7,558 bases of DNA from Dehalococcoidales bacterium (GTDB lineage: Bacteria > Chloroflexota > Dehalococcoidia > Dehalococcoidales > JAUXAE01), in contig JAUXAE010000054.1 in NCBI GenBank assembly GCA_030620035.1, forward strand, positions 1-7,558, read 5' to 3'. Below the pieces are notes generated by a model. That model did no database searches and was not told the origin of the DNA. It was given only the letters and a program-made list of their open reading frames with translations. How positions within the stretch are numbered: the stretch's first letter is position 1; each line of letters begins with the position of its first letter. Below, piece after piece: positions 1-6,135 of this stretch. Both the position numbers and the translations under genes were made by a program.

Positions 1-3
1 AGA

Positions 4-10
4 AAGGGAG
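4..10 (+). promoter_or_regulatory. Ribosome binding site of rpsL
   Basis: A purine-rich AAGGGAG lies three bases ahead of the ATG at 14, a plausible though close Shine-Dalgarno site. It supports that ATG as the S12 start. The promoter and any upstream gene lie outside the window. Confidence 0.7.
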
Positions 11-13
11 AAG

Positions 14-451
14 ATGCCCACTGTTAATCAGCTTGTTAGAAAAGGGCGTAGGCGGGTTTCAAAGAAGACCAAGACGCCGGCGCTGCGTTACAGCTATAAT
101 GCCCTGAAGAACAAGATGATATGGGGCAAGGGCTCCCCGCAGAAGCGAGGGGTTTGTGTTCAGGTGAAGACGACCACTCCTAAGAAGCCCAATTCGGCGC
201 TGCGTAAGATAGCCAGGGTGAGGCTGACCAACGGTATGGAGGTAACCGCCTATATTCCTGGCGAGGGCCATGAGCTGCAGGAACACTCGGTGGTTCTCAT
301 CCGTGGTGGCCGGGTGCCTGACCTACCCGGCGTTCGCTACCGTATCATTCGCGGGGCGCTGGATACTACCGGCGTTGCCAATCGCCGCCGGGGTCGTAGC
401 AAATACGGTACTAAACGAGGCAAAGCGGCCGTTGAGGCTGCCGAGATTTAG
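14..451 (+). CDS. rpsL: 30S ribosomal protein S12, long form
   Basis: S12 sits at the decoding centre of the 30S subunit and helps control tRNA selection accuracy. The protein is 145 residues and starts with the family hallmark MPTVNQLVRKGRRR. It carries TTTPKKPNSALRK at 53-65, GEGHELQEHS at 83-92 and the decoding loop GGRVPDLPG at 98-106. Compared with E. coli S12 (124 residues) there is a 14-residue insertion within residues 25-41 (RYSYNALKNK and following), the long form known in Firmicutes and related phyla. K57, equivalent to E. coli K43, is kept. Residue 102, equivalent to E. coli K88, is Pro instead of Lys. D103, the position that RimO methylthiolates in some bacteria, is kept. The C-terminus has a short Ala/Glu-rich extension. 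The TAG stop is followed 8 bases later by rpsG, so the two are probably translated together. Confidence 0.98.
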   Translation: MPTVNQLVRKGRRRVSKKTKTPALRYSYNALKNKMIWGKGSPQKRGVCVQVKTTTPKKPNSALRKIARVRLTNGMEVTAYIPGEGHELQEHSVVLIRGGRVPDLPGVRYRIIRGALDTTGVANRRRGRSKYGTKRGKAAVEAAEI

Positions 452-455
452 GAGG
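451..455 (+). promoter_or_regulatory. Ribosome binding site of rpsG
   Basis: GGAGG begins on the last base of the rpsL stop codon and lies 4 bases from the rpsG ATG. Ribosomes finishing S12 therefore stop on the S7 initiation site, which favours coupled translation. Confidence 0.8.
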
Positions 456-459
456 CAAG

Positions 460-930
460 ATGCCCAGGCGAGCCGCGATTGTAAGAAGAGAGATTATCCC
501 TGATGCCAGGTATCACAGTTTAACTGTTGCCAGGTTGATTAATAAGGTAATGCTCAATGGCGGTAAAGCTACTGCTGAGAGGATTGTCTATGAGGCCCTG
601 GGCATTATTGAGCAACGGGAGAAGAAGGACCCGGTCAGCATCTTGGAGCAGGCAGTAAGGAATGTTACCCCTCTTCTTGAGGTTAAACCGCGCCGCGTTG
701 GCGGTGCTACCTATCAGGTGCCGGTGGAGGTCCGGCCTGACCGCAGCCTTTCCCTGGCCATGCGCTGGCTGGTAAATGCCGCCCGGGCCAGGGCGGGCAA
801 GTCTATGGCCGAGAAGCTGGCCGCTGAGGTTGGTGATGCCTCAATGGAGCAGGGGGCCACCTGCAAAAAACGTGAGGATCCTCATAGGATGGCTGAGGCC
901 AACAGGGCCTTTGCCCACTATAGATGGTAG
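460..930 (+). CDS. rpsG: 30S ribosomal protein S7
   Basis: S7 nucleates assembly of the 30S head by binding the 3' major domain of 16S rRNA, and it borders the E site. The 156-residue product has the usual family length. It begins with MPRRAAIVRREIIPD, carries the beta-hairpin KPRRVGGATYQVPVEVRP in its middle, then MRWLVNAAR and KSMAEKLA, and closes with KKREDPHRMAEANRAFAHYRW-type sequence, the best conserved C-terminal signature of the family. The ATG is fixed by GGAGG at 451-455. In E. coli S7 represses its own operon by binding a spacer of roughly 100 bases between rpsL and rpsG. Here that spacer is only 8 bases, so this control cannot work in the same place. Confidence 0.98.
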   Translation: MPRRAAIVRREIIPDARYHSLTVARLINKVMLNGGKATAERIVYEALGIIEQREKKDPVSILEQAVRNVTPLLEVKPRRVGGATYQVPVEVRPDRSLSLAMRWLVNAARARAGKSMAEKLAAEVGDASMEQGATCKKREDPHRMAEANRAFAHYRW

Positions 931-971
931 ACTAATATGGCTGGGAATTCGGTATCAGAAAGACCCAAGAT

Positions 972-976
972 AGAGG
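972..976 (+). promoter_or_regulatory. Ribosome binding site that favours the inner fusA start
   Basis: AGAGG lies 5 bases ahead of the ATG at 982, whereas the in-frame ATG at 937 is preceded by sequence with no clear Shine-Dalgarno match. Together with the usual EF-G N-terminus, this points to 982 as the real start. Confidence 0.55.
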
Positions 977-981
977 ATGTG

Positions 982-3057
982 ATGGCCGCCAGGACCTTCC
1001 CGCTGGAGCGCGTCCGCAACATCGGTATTATCGCTCATATTGATGCCGGTAAGACCACGGTTACCGAGCGGATACTCTATTACACGGGTCGCACCTACAA
1101 GATCGGGGCCGTGGATGAGGGCACCGCGGTGATGGACTGGATGGAGCAAGAGAGGCAGCGCGGCATCACCATCACGGCGGCGGCTACCGCCTGCCACTGG
1201 CGGGAACACCGAATCAATATTATTGATACCCCGGGGCATGTCGATTTTACGGCTGAGGTTGAGCGCAGTCTCAGGGTGCTGGATGGCGGCGTGGTCGTCT
1301 TTGACGGTGTCGCCGGCGTTGAGGCTCAGTCAGAAACGGTGTGGCGGCAGGCCAATAGATATGGCGTCCCCCGGATTTGCTTCATCAATAAGATGGACCG
1401 GGTGGGCGCTGACTTTAACCACTGCCTGAAGATGATAGAGGAACGTCTCCATGCCAAGCATCTGCCTATTCAGCTACCCTTGGGCAGTGGCGAGTCGTTT
1501 CAGGGTGTTATTGACCTGGTGGCCGAGAGGGCCTGGAGTTTTAACAGCCAGCCCGACTCAGAACCGGTGGCGTTAGCCATCCCAGAGTCAGAGCAGGCAA
1601 AATGTAGTCAGTTCCGTCAGGCACTGATTGAAAAGCTGGCCGAGGAAGATGACCAGATTTTGGAGGCCTATCTTGAGGGCCAGGCCATTACCGCCCCAGA
1701 GCTAAAGCAGGCCCTGAGAAGGGTTACCCTGGCCAATAAGGGTATCCCGGTTCTCTGTGGCAGCGCCCTGAGGAACAAGGGTATCAGGCTGCTGCTGGAT
1801 GCTATTATTGATTACCTGCCGTCGCCACTGGATATGCCACCGGTAAAGGCAATTGATACCAGAACCGGCGGTGAGGTCTCTCGCCCGGCCAGTGATGAGG
1901 CCCCCTTTTCCGCCCTGGCCTTTAAGGTGGTTGCCGACCCCTTTGTCGGCCGGCTGGTCTATTTCAGGGTGTATTCGGGCAGGGTAACCGTCGGCGCCCA
2001 GGTCTTTAATTCTACTAGAGGCCATAAGGGGCGTATTGGCCGACTGCTTTTGATGCATGCCAACCGTCGTGAAGAGGTAAACAAGGCCGATACCGGCTCT
2101 ATCATGGCCACACTGGGCCTTAAGGATACCTTTACCGGTGATACCCTGTGTGACCCGTCCCAGTCCCTTATCCTAGAGGCGATACGCTTCCCTGAGCCGG
2201 TGATGTCCATCGCCATTGAGCCCAAAACCAGGGCTGACCAGGACAGGATGGTGGAGGCCCTGCAGAGGCTGGCTGATGAGGACCCGACCTTCAAGGTTAG
2301 CTACAATGAGGAAACCGGGCAGACGATTATCTCGGGGATGGGTGAACTCCACCTGGAGGTCATTGTCAGCCGTATGCTCAGTGAATACAGGGTAGGGGCC
2401 ACGGTGGGCAAGCCGCGGGTTGCCTATAAGGAGACCATTACCGTCCCGGCCAAGGCTGAGGGCCGGTTTGTCCGGCAGACCGGGGGGCGTGGCCAGTACG
2501 GCCATGTCTTAATAGAGCTGGAGCCGTTAGAGAGCGGCAGCGGCTTTCAGTTTGTTGACCGGGTTAAGGGCGGGGCCATACCCAAGCCCTATATTCTGGC
2601 CGCCCAGGCCGGTATTAAAGAGGCCATGGAGACCGGTGTATTTGCCGGCTATCCCTTGGTTGACCTTAAGGTAACCATATACGACGGCAGCTATCATGAG
2701 GTTGACTCTTCGGAGATAGCCTTTAAGATGGCCGGCTCAATGGCCCTAAAGAAGGGTGTCGCCAAGGCCAAGCCAACCCTTCTTGAGCCTATTATGAAGC
2801 TGGAGGTGGTTACCCCGGAGGAGTTTCTTGGTGATATAATCGGTGGTCTCAGTTCCCGAAGGGGTCATATCTCGGCTGTTGAACCGCGTGGTGAGACCAG
2901 TGTTGTTTATGCCCTGGTCCCCCTGGCTGAGACCTTTGGCTACGCCACTGAGGTGCGCTCGATTAGCCGTGGCCGGGCGACCTATTCCATGGAGTTTCAT
3001 CGCTATCAGGAGCTATCGGCTGCTTTAGCCAGCCAGGTTGGTGAGGTCGGCCGCTAA
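982..3057 (+). CDS. fusA: Translation elongation factor G (EF-G)
   Basis: EF-G is the cytoplasmic GTPase that drives translocation of tRNA and mRNA after peptide bond formation. From the ATG at 982 the protein is 691 residues. The GTPase domain shows G1 AHIDAGKTT (18-26), G2 RGITIT (60-65), G3 DTPGHVD (82-88) with the catalytic His at 86, G4 NKMD (136-139) and G5 GSA (260-262). Domain III starts near EPVMSIAIEP (about 404), domain IV carries the tip loop SYHEVDSSE with His572, and domain V starts near 598. All five domains are intact. An in-frame ATG at 937 would add 15 residues (MAGNSVSERPKIEDV) and leave only 6 bases after rpsG. I prefer 982 because of its AGAGG site and because the family normally begins just before RTFPLERVRNIGIIAHID. 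It ends in tandem stops TAA TAG. No tuf follows, unlike the classical str operon. Confidence 0.96.
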   Translation: MAARTFPLERVRNIGIIAHIDAGKTTVTERILYYTGRTYKIGAVDEGTAVMDWMEQERQRGITITAAATACHWREHRINIIDTPGHVDFTAEVERSLRVLDGGVVVFDGVAGVEAQSETVWRQANRYGVPRICFINKMDRVGADFNHCLKMIEERLHAKHLPIQLPLGSGESFQGVIDLVAERAWSFNSQPDSEPVALAIPESEQAKCSQFRQALIEKLAEEDDQILEAYLEGQAITAPELKQALRRVTLANKGIPVLCGSALRNKGIRLLLDAIIDYLPSPLDMPPVKAIDTRTGGEVSRPASDEAPFSALAFKVVADPFVGRLVYFRVYSGRVTVGAQVFNSTRGHKGRIGRLLLMHANRREEVNKADTGSIMATLGLKDTFTGDTLCDPSQSLILEAIRFPEPVMSIAIEPKTRADQDRMVEALQRLADEDPTFKVSYNEETGQTIISGMGELHLEVIVSRMLSEYRVGATVGKPRVAYKETITVPAKAEGRFVRQTGGRGQYGHVLIELEPLESGSGFQFVDRVKGGAIPKPYILAAQAGIKEAMETGVFAGYPLVDLKVTIYDGSYHEVDSSEIAFKMAGSMALKKGVAKAKPTLLEPIMKLEVVTPEEFLGDIIGGLSSRRGHISAVEPRGETSVVYALVPLAETFGYATEVRSISRGRATYSMEFHRYQELSAALASQVGEVGR

Positions 3058-3077
3058 TAGATAGTAGCTAGGATTTC

Positions 3078-3084
3078 AGGGTGA
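3078..3084 (+). promoter_or_regulatory. Ribosome binding site of rpsJ
   Basis: AGGGTGA lies 6 bases ahead of the rpsJ ATG, inside the 33-base gap after fusA. The gap has no hairpin with a T-run, so nothing suggests that the str and S10 parts are separate transcripts. Confidence 0.6.
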
Positions 3085-3090
3085 AATTAT

Positions 3091-3399
3091 ATGCCTAAAC
3101 AGAATGTTCGTATCAAACTAAAGGGTTTTGACCATAGGGTGCTTGACCAGGCGGCCAGGCAGATTGTTGAGGCGCTGGAGAGGACTGGGGCCGTTGTTTC
3201 CGGGCCGGTGCCACTGCCCACCCGCATTCAGAAGTACAGCGTCATCCGGTCACCGTTTATAGATAAGGACTCACAGGAGCAGTTTGAGACCAGGACCCAT
3301 AAACGGCTTATTGATATTGTTGAGATGACTTCCAAGACAGTAGACTCTCTGGCCAGTTTGAATATCCCTTCCGGGGTTAGCATAGATATTAAATTATAG
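3091..3399 (+). CDS. rpsJ: 30S ribosomal protein S10 (NusE)
   Basis: S10 is a 30S head protein. In other bacteria it also acts as NusE, linking ribosomes to RNA polymerase through NusG and taking part in antitermination. The 102-residue length is standard. It opens with MPKQNVRIKLKGFDHRVLD and carries the long-loop motif RIQKYSVIRSPFIDKDSQEQ followed by RTHKRLIDI, then ends in NIPSGVSIDIKL. The usual His after SP in SPHVDKDS is Phe here, a mild change. It lies 33 bases after fusA, where tuf would be expected, and heads the S10 part of the cluster. The long leader that mediates L4 control in E. coli is absent. Confidence 0.98.
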   Translation: MPKQNVRIKLKGFDHRVLDQAARQIVEALERTGAVVSGPVPLPTRIQKYSVIRSPFIDKDSQEQFETRTHKRLIDIVEMTSKTVDSLASLNIPSGVSIDIKL

Positions 3400-3411
3400 G
3401 TATTTAAAGCC

Positions 3412-4026
3412 ATGATTCAGGGTATCTTGGGCCTAAAAATAGGCATGACCCGGCTATTTAGGGAAAATGGCCGGGCTGAGGCGACCACTGCTATTGAGGC
3501 TGGCCCCTGTACCGTGGTCCAGGTTAAGACCCGGGCTAAAGAGGGCTATAATGCTGTCCAGCTTGGCTTTGGCGAGCTCAAGCGGCTCAAGGCCCCTGAG
3601 CGGGGACATCTCAAGGGGCTGGGGAATTTTAAATATCTTAGGGAGCTGAGGGTGGCTGATATTAAGGACATTACGGTTGGTGACCGGGTTGATGCCAGCC
3701 TGTTTCAGTCTGGTGACCTGGTTGATGTTAGCGGCCTGTCCAAGGGCCGGGGCTTTGCCGGCGTCGTCAAGCGCCACGGCTTTGCCGGCGGCCCCAAGAC
3801 ACACGGTCAGTCTGACCGGCACCGTGCCCCGGGCTCCATCGGCGCTGGTACCTCTCCGGGCCGGGTGCTGAAGGGCACTAGCATGGCCGGCCATATGGGG
3901 GATGAACGGGTGACGGTGCGCCATCTTGAGGTGCTTGAGGCCGACCCTGAGCGAAACCTTTTGTTCCTTAGGGGGGCTGTCCCCGGTGCCAAGAACGGAC
4001 TGATACTAATAAGGAAGTCGGGCTAA
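3412..4026 (+). CDS. rplC: 50S ribosomal protein L3
   Basis: L3 is an early-assembly 50S protein whose extension reaches toward the peptidyl transferase centre. The 204-residue product begins MIQGILGLKIGMTRLF, carries SKGRGFAGVVKRHGF and GPKTHGQSDRHRAPGSIG in the central extension, then SPGRVLKGTSMAGHMGDERV, and ends near RGAVPGAKNGLILIRKSG. The Gln that PrmB methylates in E. coli (position 150) is Thr here, so that modification is not expected. The start lies 12 bases after rpsJ and has only a weak ribosome binding site (TAAAG), so initiation probably depends on ribosomes arriving from rpsJ. The GPKTHGQSDRHRAPGS wording resembles Chloroflexota L3 as I remember it. Confidence 0.98.
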   Translation: MIQGILGLKIGMTRLFRENGRAEATTAIEAGPCTVVQVKTRAKEGYNAVQLGFGELKRLKAPERGHLKGLGNFKYLRELRVADIKDITVGDRVDASLFQSGDLVDVSGLSKGRGFAGVVKRHGFAGGPKTHGQSDRHRAPGSIGAGTSPGRVLKGTSMAGHMGDERVTVRHLEVLEADPERNLLFLRGAVPGAKNGLILIRKSG

Positions 4027-4029
4027 CAA

Positions 4030-4677
4030 ATGCAGGTCCCAGTTTATAACCGGAGCGGTGAGGTGGTTAGGCACATTGAGCTAAGTAATGTTGTCTTTGC
4101 CGTGCCCTTTAACCAGGCAGTAGTGCATCAGGCAATGGTGCGGCAGCGGGCCAACGCCCGTCAGGGTACCGCCAGCACCAAAACTCGTAGTGAGGTCGCC
4201 GGTAAAAGCGGCAAGCTATTCCGTCAGAAGGGCACCGGTCTGGCTCGGGCGGGCAGCCGGAAGTCACCGCTACGCCGCGGCGGTGGTGTTACCTTTGGTC
4301 CCAAGCCCAGGGACTACCGGCAGCAGGTGCCCAAAAAGATGCGCCGACTGGCCATCAGGTGTCTCTTGTCGGCCAAGGCCTCAAGTGGTGAACTGAAGGT
4401 TCTGGATGAGCTAACCCTTGGTGAGGCCAAGACTAAGGAGATGGTTAAAATCCTGCAGACACTGGGGATGGAGTCATCGGCCCTTATTGCCACCAGCCAG
4501 CCTGATGAGAACCTGGTCAAATCGGCCCGCAATATTCAGAGGGTTAAGACGACGCCGGCCAATCTACTCAGTGTGCTTGACCTTCTCTCCTATAAAAAAT
4601 TAGTGATGACCGAGGCAGCGATACACCAGGTGGAGGGGTTGTGGGGGCCTCAAGGAGAGGGTCATGCATCTCTATGA
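4030..4677 (+). CDS. rplD: 50S ribosomal protein L4
   Basis: L4 binds 23S rRNA domain I and sends a loop into the nascent-peptide exit tunnel. In E. coli it also represses the S10 operon. The 215-residue protein begins MQVPVYNRSGEVVRHIELS, has RQGTASTKTRSEVAGKSGK, the tunnel loop QKGTGLARAGSRKSPLRRGG (66-85), FGPKPRDYRQ, PKKMRRLAIRCLLSAKA, and a C-terminal domain ending LVMTEAAIHQVEGLW. Leu71 replaces the Arg that is usual at E. coli position 67 in KGTGRAR. The last ten or so residues (GPQGEGHASL) lie beyond the usual family end and are encoded over the ribosome binding site and start of rplW, giving a 14-base overlap. The start lies 3 bases after the rplC stop. Confidence 0.97.
   Translation: MQVPVYNRSGEVVRHIELSNVVFAVPFNQAVVHQAMVRQRANARQGTASTKTRSEVAGKSGKLFRQKGTGLARAGSRKSPLRRGGGVTFGPKPRDYRQQVPKKMRRLAIRCLLSAKASSGELKVLDELTLGEAKTKEMVKILQTLGMESSALIATSQPDENLVKSARNIQRVKTTPANLLSVLDLLSYKKLVMTEAAIHQVEGLWGPQGEGHASL
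4652..4657 (+). promoter_or_regulatory. Ribosome binding site of rplW, inside rplD
   Basis: AAGGAG within the last codons of rplD lies 6 bases before the rplW ATG. It is among the strongest Shine-Dalgarno matches in the window and fixes the start of L23 within the preceding gene. Confidence 0.8.
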
Positions 4678-4948
4678 GGTATTGCGCCGACCTTTGATAA
4701 CGGAAAAGAATACCGACCTTCAGGCTCAGGGCAAGTATGTCTTTGAGGTGGCCAAGGCGGCCAACAAACAAATGGTGAAACAATCAGTAGAAAAGGCCTT
4801 TAATGTTAAGGTTATGGCGGTTAATATGATGATGGTTCCGGGCAAGATGCGACGCATGGGCCGACGGGCAGTGCTGACCCCGTCCTGGAAGAAGGCCATC
4901 GTTACTCTTAAGCCCGGCGACAAGATAGAGCTGTTTGAAGGGGTTTAA
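4664..4948 (+). CDS. rplW: 50S ribosomal protein L23
   Basis: L23 lies at the exit of the peptide tunnel and is the docking site for trigger factor and the signal recognition particle. The 94-residue product matches the family over its whole length: LRRPLITEKNTDL (8-20), KYVFEVAKAANKQMVKQSVE, FNVKVMAVN, the basic loop VPGKMRRMGRR, and WKKAIVTLKPGDKIELFEGV at the end. The loop is Met-rich (MMMVPGKMRRM). It overlaps the end of rplD by 14 bases and has a strong internal ribosome binding site, so translation is likely coupled. Twenty-three bases separate it from rplB. Confidence 0.97.
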   Translation: MHLYEVLRRPLITEKNTDLQAQGKYVFEVAKAANKQMVKQSVEKAFNVKVMAVNMMMVPGKMRRMGRRAVLTPSWKKAIVTLKPGDKIELFEGV

Positions 4949-4971
4949 ATCTTTATGAAGAGGATGATAGA

Positions 4972-5796
4972 GTGGCCATAAAGGATTATCGGCCGACTTC
5001 GGCCGGCCGGCGGCATATGCGCGGCTCAACCTTTGAGGAGATAACCACGAGTCGGCCGGAGAAGTCGCTTTTAAAGACACTGAAGAGGAAGGCGGGGCGC
5101 AATAACCAGGGCAGGATAACCGTCCGCCACCGTGGCGGCGGCGCCAAGCGCCGGCTGCGCCTGATTGATTTTAAGCGGGACAAAATCGGCGTGCCGGGCA
5201 GGGTGGCGACCATTGAGTATGACCCCAACCGTTCGGCGCGTATCGCCCTCATCCACTATGCTGATGGCGAGAAACGCTACATCCTGGCTCCCCTGGGGCT
5301 CAGTGTCGGTGACACCATCAAGTCGGGTGATGATGCTGAACTGAAGCCAGGTAATGCCCTGCCCTTACAGCTAATCCCGAGCGGCACCCTGATTCATAAC
5401 ATTGAGCTAGGCAGGGGTCGTGGCGGACAGATAGTGAGGGGTGCCGGCACGGCGGCACAACTTATGGTCAAAGAGGGCCAGTATGCCCTGGTCAGGTTGC
5501 CCTCCGGCGAGATGCGGCGTATTCGTAGCGAATGCCGGGCCACTATTGGCCAGGTGGGCAATGTTGACCATCAGGGTATTAGCCTGGGCAAGGCGGGTAG
5601 AAAAAGGTGGCTTGGTTTTAGGCCTACGGTCAGGGGCTCGGCCATGAATCCGAGCGACCACCCTCACGGCGGCGGTGAGGGCCGGTCGCCGATAGGTATG
5701 CCCGGACCCAAGACGCCCTGGGGCAAGCCGGCCCTGGGATACCGGACCAGAAAGCCCAAGACTTCAGATAGATTGATTGTTAAGCGACGGAGGTAG
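4972..5796 (+). CDS. rplB: 50S ribosomal protein L2, GTG start
   Basis: L2 is one of the most conserved 50S proteins, needed for subunit association and for peptidyl transferase activity. The 274 residues match the usual length. It begins MAIKDYRPTSAGRRHMRG, holds RHRGGGAKRRLRLIDFKR (52-69), GQIVRGAGTAAQLMVKEGQY, RLPSGEMRRI, RPTVRGSAMNPSDHPHGGGE with His230 (equivalent to the functionally important E. coli His229), and ends in a basic tail with TSDRLIVKRRR. It is the only gene here that clearly starts with GTG; the GTG is supported by AAGAGGA 7 bases upstream and by exact agreement with the family N-terminus. Tandem stops TAG TAG follow. The last codons contain the ribosome binding site of rpsS. 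Confidence 0.98.
   Translation: MAIKDYRPTSAGRRHMRGSTFEEITTSRPEKSLLKTLKRKAGRNNQGRITVRHRGGGAKRRLRLIDFKRDKIGVPGRVATIEYDPNRSARIALIHYADGEKRYILAPLGLSVGDTIKSGDDAELKPGNALPLQLIPSGTLIHNIELGRGRGGQIVRGAGTAAQLMVKEGQYALVRLPSGEMRRIRSECRATIGQVGNVDHQGISLGKAGRKRWLGFRPTVRGSAMNPSDHPHGGGEGRSPIGMPGPKTPWGKPALGYRTRKPKTSDRLIVKRRR
5789..5793 (+). promoter_or_regulatory. Ribosome binding site of rpsS, inside rplB
   Basis: GGAGG in the last two sense codons of rplB lies 10 bases ahead of the rpsS ATG. It places S19 initiation directly at the L2 termination site. Confidence 0.7.
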
Positions 5797-5803
5797 TAGC
5801 TAA

Positions 5804-6097
5804 ATGTCGAGGTCGGTTAAGAAGGGACCGGCGGTTGAAGCCAAACTGCTAAAGAAGGTTGAGGCGGCCAATCGCTCGGGTAAGAAGGTGGTCATCAAGA
5901 CCTGGGCGCGCTGGTCAACTATCCTGCCCCAGATGGTGGGGCTTAATATTGGCGTTTATGATGGCCGCCGCCATGTTCCTATATATATCACCGAGAATAT
6001 GGTCGGTCATAAGTTGGGCGAATTTACGCCAACCCGGACCTTCAGGGGGCATGGTACCAAGGGGGAGAGGGTTTCTCAGGTAAGGAAGGGGAAGTAG
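5804..6097 (+). CDS. rpsS: 30S ribosomal protein S19
   Basis: S19 is a 30S head protein that partners S13 and contacts the 50S subunit and A-site tRNA. The 97-residue protein begins MSRSVKKGPAVEAKLLKKVE, then TWARWSTILPQMVGLNIGVYDGR-type core sequence, HVPIYITENMVGHKLGEF and TPTRTFRGHGTKGE, all in family order, with a basic C-terminus. Two positions are unusual: Ala10 where Phe or a similar residue follows KKGP in many homologues, and Trp37 where the family usually has Arg or Ser before STI. The gene follows rplB by 7 bases and ends in tandem TAG TAG stops. Confidence 0.97.
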   Translation: MSRSVKKGPAVEAKLLKKVEAANRSGKKVVIKTWARWSTILPQMVGLNIGVYDGRRHVPIYITENMVGHKLGEFTPTRTFRGHGTKGERVSQVRKGK

Positions 6098-6114
6098 TAG
6101 GCCGTTAGGCTACT
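6096..6114 (+). other. Small possible RNA hairpin between rpsS and rplV
   Basis: AGTAG-G-CC, loop GTTA, GG-CTACT can fold into a 7-pair stem with one bulged G, overlapping the rpsS stop codons. No run of T follows, so it is not a convincing terminator. It could be chance, or a modest spacer structure in one of the largest gaps of the cluster. Confidence 0.3.
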
Positions 6115-6135
6115 CGGTTAAGGCGGCTTAAAGAA

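Noticed and set aside
1702..2505. Three overlapping minus-strand frames of 110-118 residues within fusA
   Set aside because: They lie wholly inside the conserved EF-G coding sequence, resemble no family, and occur as expected from codon bias on the opposite strand.
3058..3090. Possible promoter or terminator between fusA and rpsJ
   Set aside because: No T-run hairpin and no convincing -35/-10 pair in 33 bases; the tandem stops and a ribosome binding site account for the spacer.
3454..3924. Minus-strand frame of 156 residues opposite rplC
   Set aside because: It shadows the conserved L3 gene, has no recognisable domain and no ribosome binding context of its own.
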